From Stichopus chloronotus (taxonomy: Eukaryota; Echinodermata; Holothuroidea; Aspidochirotida; Stichopodidae): a stretch of 64,000 bases of DNA. This document shows positions 62,663 through 64,000 of the stretch, in pieces; within the stretch, counting starts at the first letter, position 1, and every line of letters begins with the position of its first letter. A program made the position numbers and the translations under genes. The notes under the pieces are model-generated. The model ran no database searches, was not told where the DNA came from, and saw nothing but the letters and a program-made list of their open reading frames with translations. The stretch is from the NCBI GenBank assembly GCA_021234535.1, contig CM037830.1, positions 5,554,170 through 5,618,169 of the forward strand, read 5' to 3'.

Positions 62663-64000
62663 CTTCAATGAAAATAAAACCAGAAAACATTAATACTTGT
62701 CACTTCATTCAATTCATCAAGCACTGCAACTGAAAGCATACACAATTCATAAGCAAGTAGGCCTCATTAAATTACCACAACCAGTACTACATACCAGGGC
62801 AGGAGATGTTTGTAATGCATTACTAAGAGTAAGACTACAGCCAGGAAATGCTCCACGTACCTTGTCGATGAGGTCAACTGCTACTATCACAGCAGTTTAC
62901 ATTATCAAATGTCAATCAAAAAATGTTTTTCTATCAAGTTCATTGAGTCTTATTATATGTTAGGTCTAGCACTGACATTAGGTCCTAGCAGTAGCACTAG
63001 TAGCAGTAACTCAACACAAGTACTTAAAGTAGTATGAACTAGGCCCAACACTAGTTAATTCAGGCGCCTATGTTAGGCCTAACTTACTTGCCAGGCTAAC
63101 TTTAAGTTAGTGGATTTGCAATCTGCATAAAATTGTCAAAAATTCTGAGATAGCGATATTCGTGGGACATTTGCAAGACTTAAATAAAGCTCAAGCTTGA
63201 CTTGTAAGACTACGTGTTGGCAAAGTCACACCAACTGTGCCAAGGATAAGCCACCGGCCTCGTCCTGCACCCACCATGTCCAAAATCGGCATGTGGTTTC
63301 CACGATATATCCTATGCAGGGTTTGTTTTGAAATTGAAGATCCCCACCTTATTAGACCCATGGCACGCCATTTATCCATTCGTGGTGGTTTGGACAATTT
63401 GCCCGTAATGAATTGTTTAAGTGTATTTGCACATGGGTCGAGGTACTTCTAACATGAACAAATGTAACAGACATCACTAAAGATCAAATTATATTTAATA
63501 ATAGACAATTATAGATCAGGTAATGCTGCAATCGTCAGGAAAGAGTAATATGATCTTGAGTCATGTTGTCGTAGTTACTCCAAAAACATTCAAAGACGAA
63601 TACTTACAGTCATTCAATTTTACGTGAAAAGAAAATAACCTGAGATATCCGAGATCTATGAAGCAGGGTAATTTATTTTAATAATTTTCCGGTACATTTA
63701 AGTCACATTATTCATCACATATTTTAAAAACTAAAGTATGTGATTCAATTACGATATAGCAAAAATGTTTCGTTTTTTTCTTCATTTTCAGGGCACTAAA
63801 TTTCTTACACCTTAACGAGGGTACCCGGGCCAACAGAATCAAGAAAGTGATAATAGATTTATTATGATTGTAGTTATATTTGACATTATATGCTATTGGT
63901 TATGAAAAAGAATGTTGGTGCAAAACTTGATGGCACAGTAAGTTTACTCCTTAAGTATAACTTTATGCAACTTAACTATTTTCTCAAAGGGAGAAGCAAA
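62663..64000. other. Region upstream of the Tudor gene, no supported gene
   Basis: The 5' exon(s) of the Tudor gene should lie here or beyond. An AAG|GTACGTGG donor-like site at about 62862 ('VDLIDK' reading) ends in phase 0, while the next exon needs one leftover base, and the correct phase has a TGA. It can therefore only be untranslated. No other recognisable feature was found. Confidence 0.5.

Noticed and set aside
62821..62870. 'VDLIDK' segment as the first coding exon of the Tudor gene
   Set aside because: The donor leaves phase 0, whereas exon 62662-62487 needs one leftover base; the compatible phase has a TGA.

Overview
The window is nuclear DNA from an animal: AT-rich, with genes split into short coding exons (about 60-630 bases) by introns with GT..AG ends, many microsatellites and degraded LINE fragments. 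There is no operon structure. The content (a TRPV channel of the Nanchung/Inactive/OSM-9 type, a CCDC162-like gene, a multi-Tudor germline-type protein and calamari-like dispersed repeats) fits a marine invertebrate, perhaps an echinoderm. The species assignment is inference and weak.

Three genes account for essentially all the coding sequence I can support. (1) Positions 17-16334, minus strand: 19 exons of a CCDC162-like (DUF4549-type) coiled-coil protein. The start codon is at 16334, about 910 residues are visible, and the gene runs off the left edge. (2) Positions 22917-36488, plus strand: 14 exons of an ankyrin-repeat TRPV cation channel (827 residues visible), followed by a long 3' untranslated region with a likely poly(A) signal at 38706. 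Its true first exon was not found. (3) Positions 42904-62662, minus strand: 17 exons of a protein with three extended Tudor domains and one CCCH zinc finger (about 1,171 residues visible). It ends at a stop codon at 42904, and its first exon is unresolved. I joined every exon by hand; splice phase is consistent across each chain and each gives one open frame, which is strong evidence that all three genes are intact here.

Genes 1 and 2 are head-to-head across about 6.6 kb of repeat-rich DNA (16335-22916). That stretch holds a LINE 3' end, DR1-containing 145-bp-type repeats, a near-perfect 163-bp direct duplication and a GGAGTCGG minisatellite. Genes 2 and 3 are tail-to-tail across about 4 kb with no gene seen. 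Introns hold two further LINE fragments, a possible 2.1-kb inverted-repeat element, a diverged inverted repeat bracketing two exons of gene 1, a CCAAT-rich tandem array, and several degenerate minisatellites.

The genes have no obvious shared pathway. The channel family is sensory (mechano/chemosensory cilia in flies and worms), CCDC162 has no established function, and multi-Tudor proteins act in germline piRNA granules. I found no convincing new multi-gene system. The most interesting signals are the Tudor/CCCH architecture, the pore sequence of the TRPV channel, the exon-flanking inverted repeat, and the repeat families carrying NF-Y-like and DR1-like motifs.
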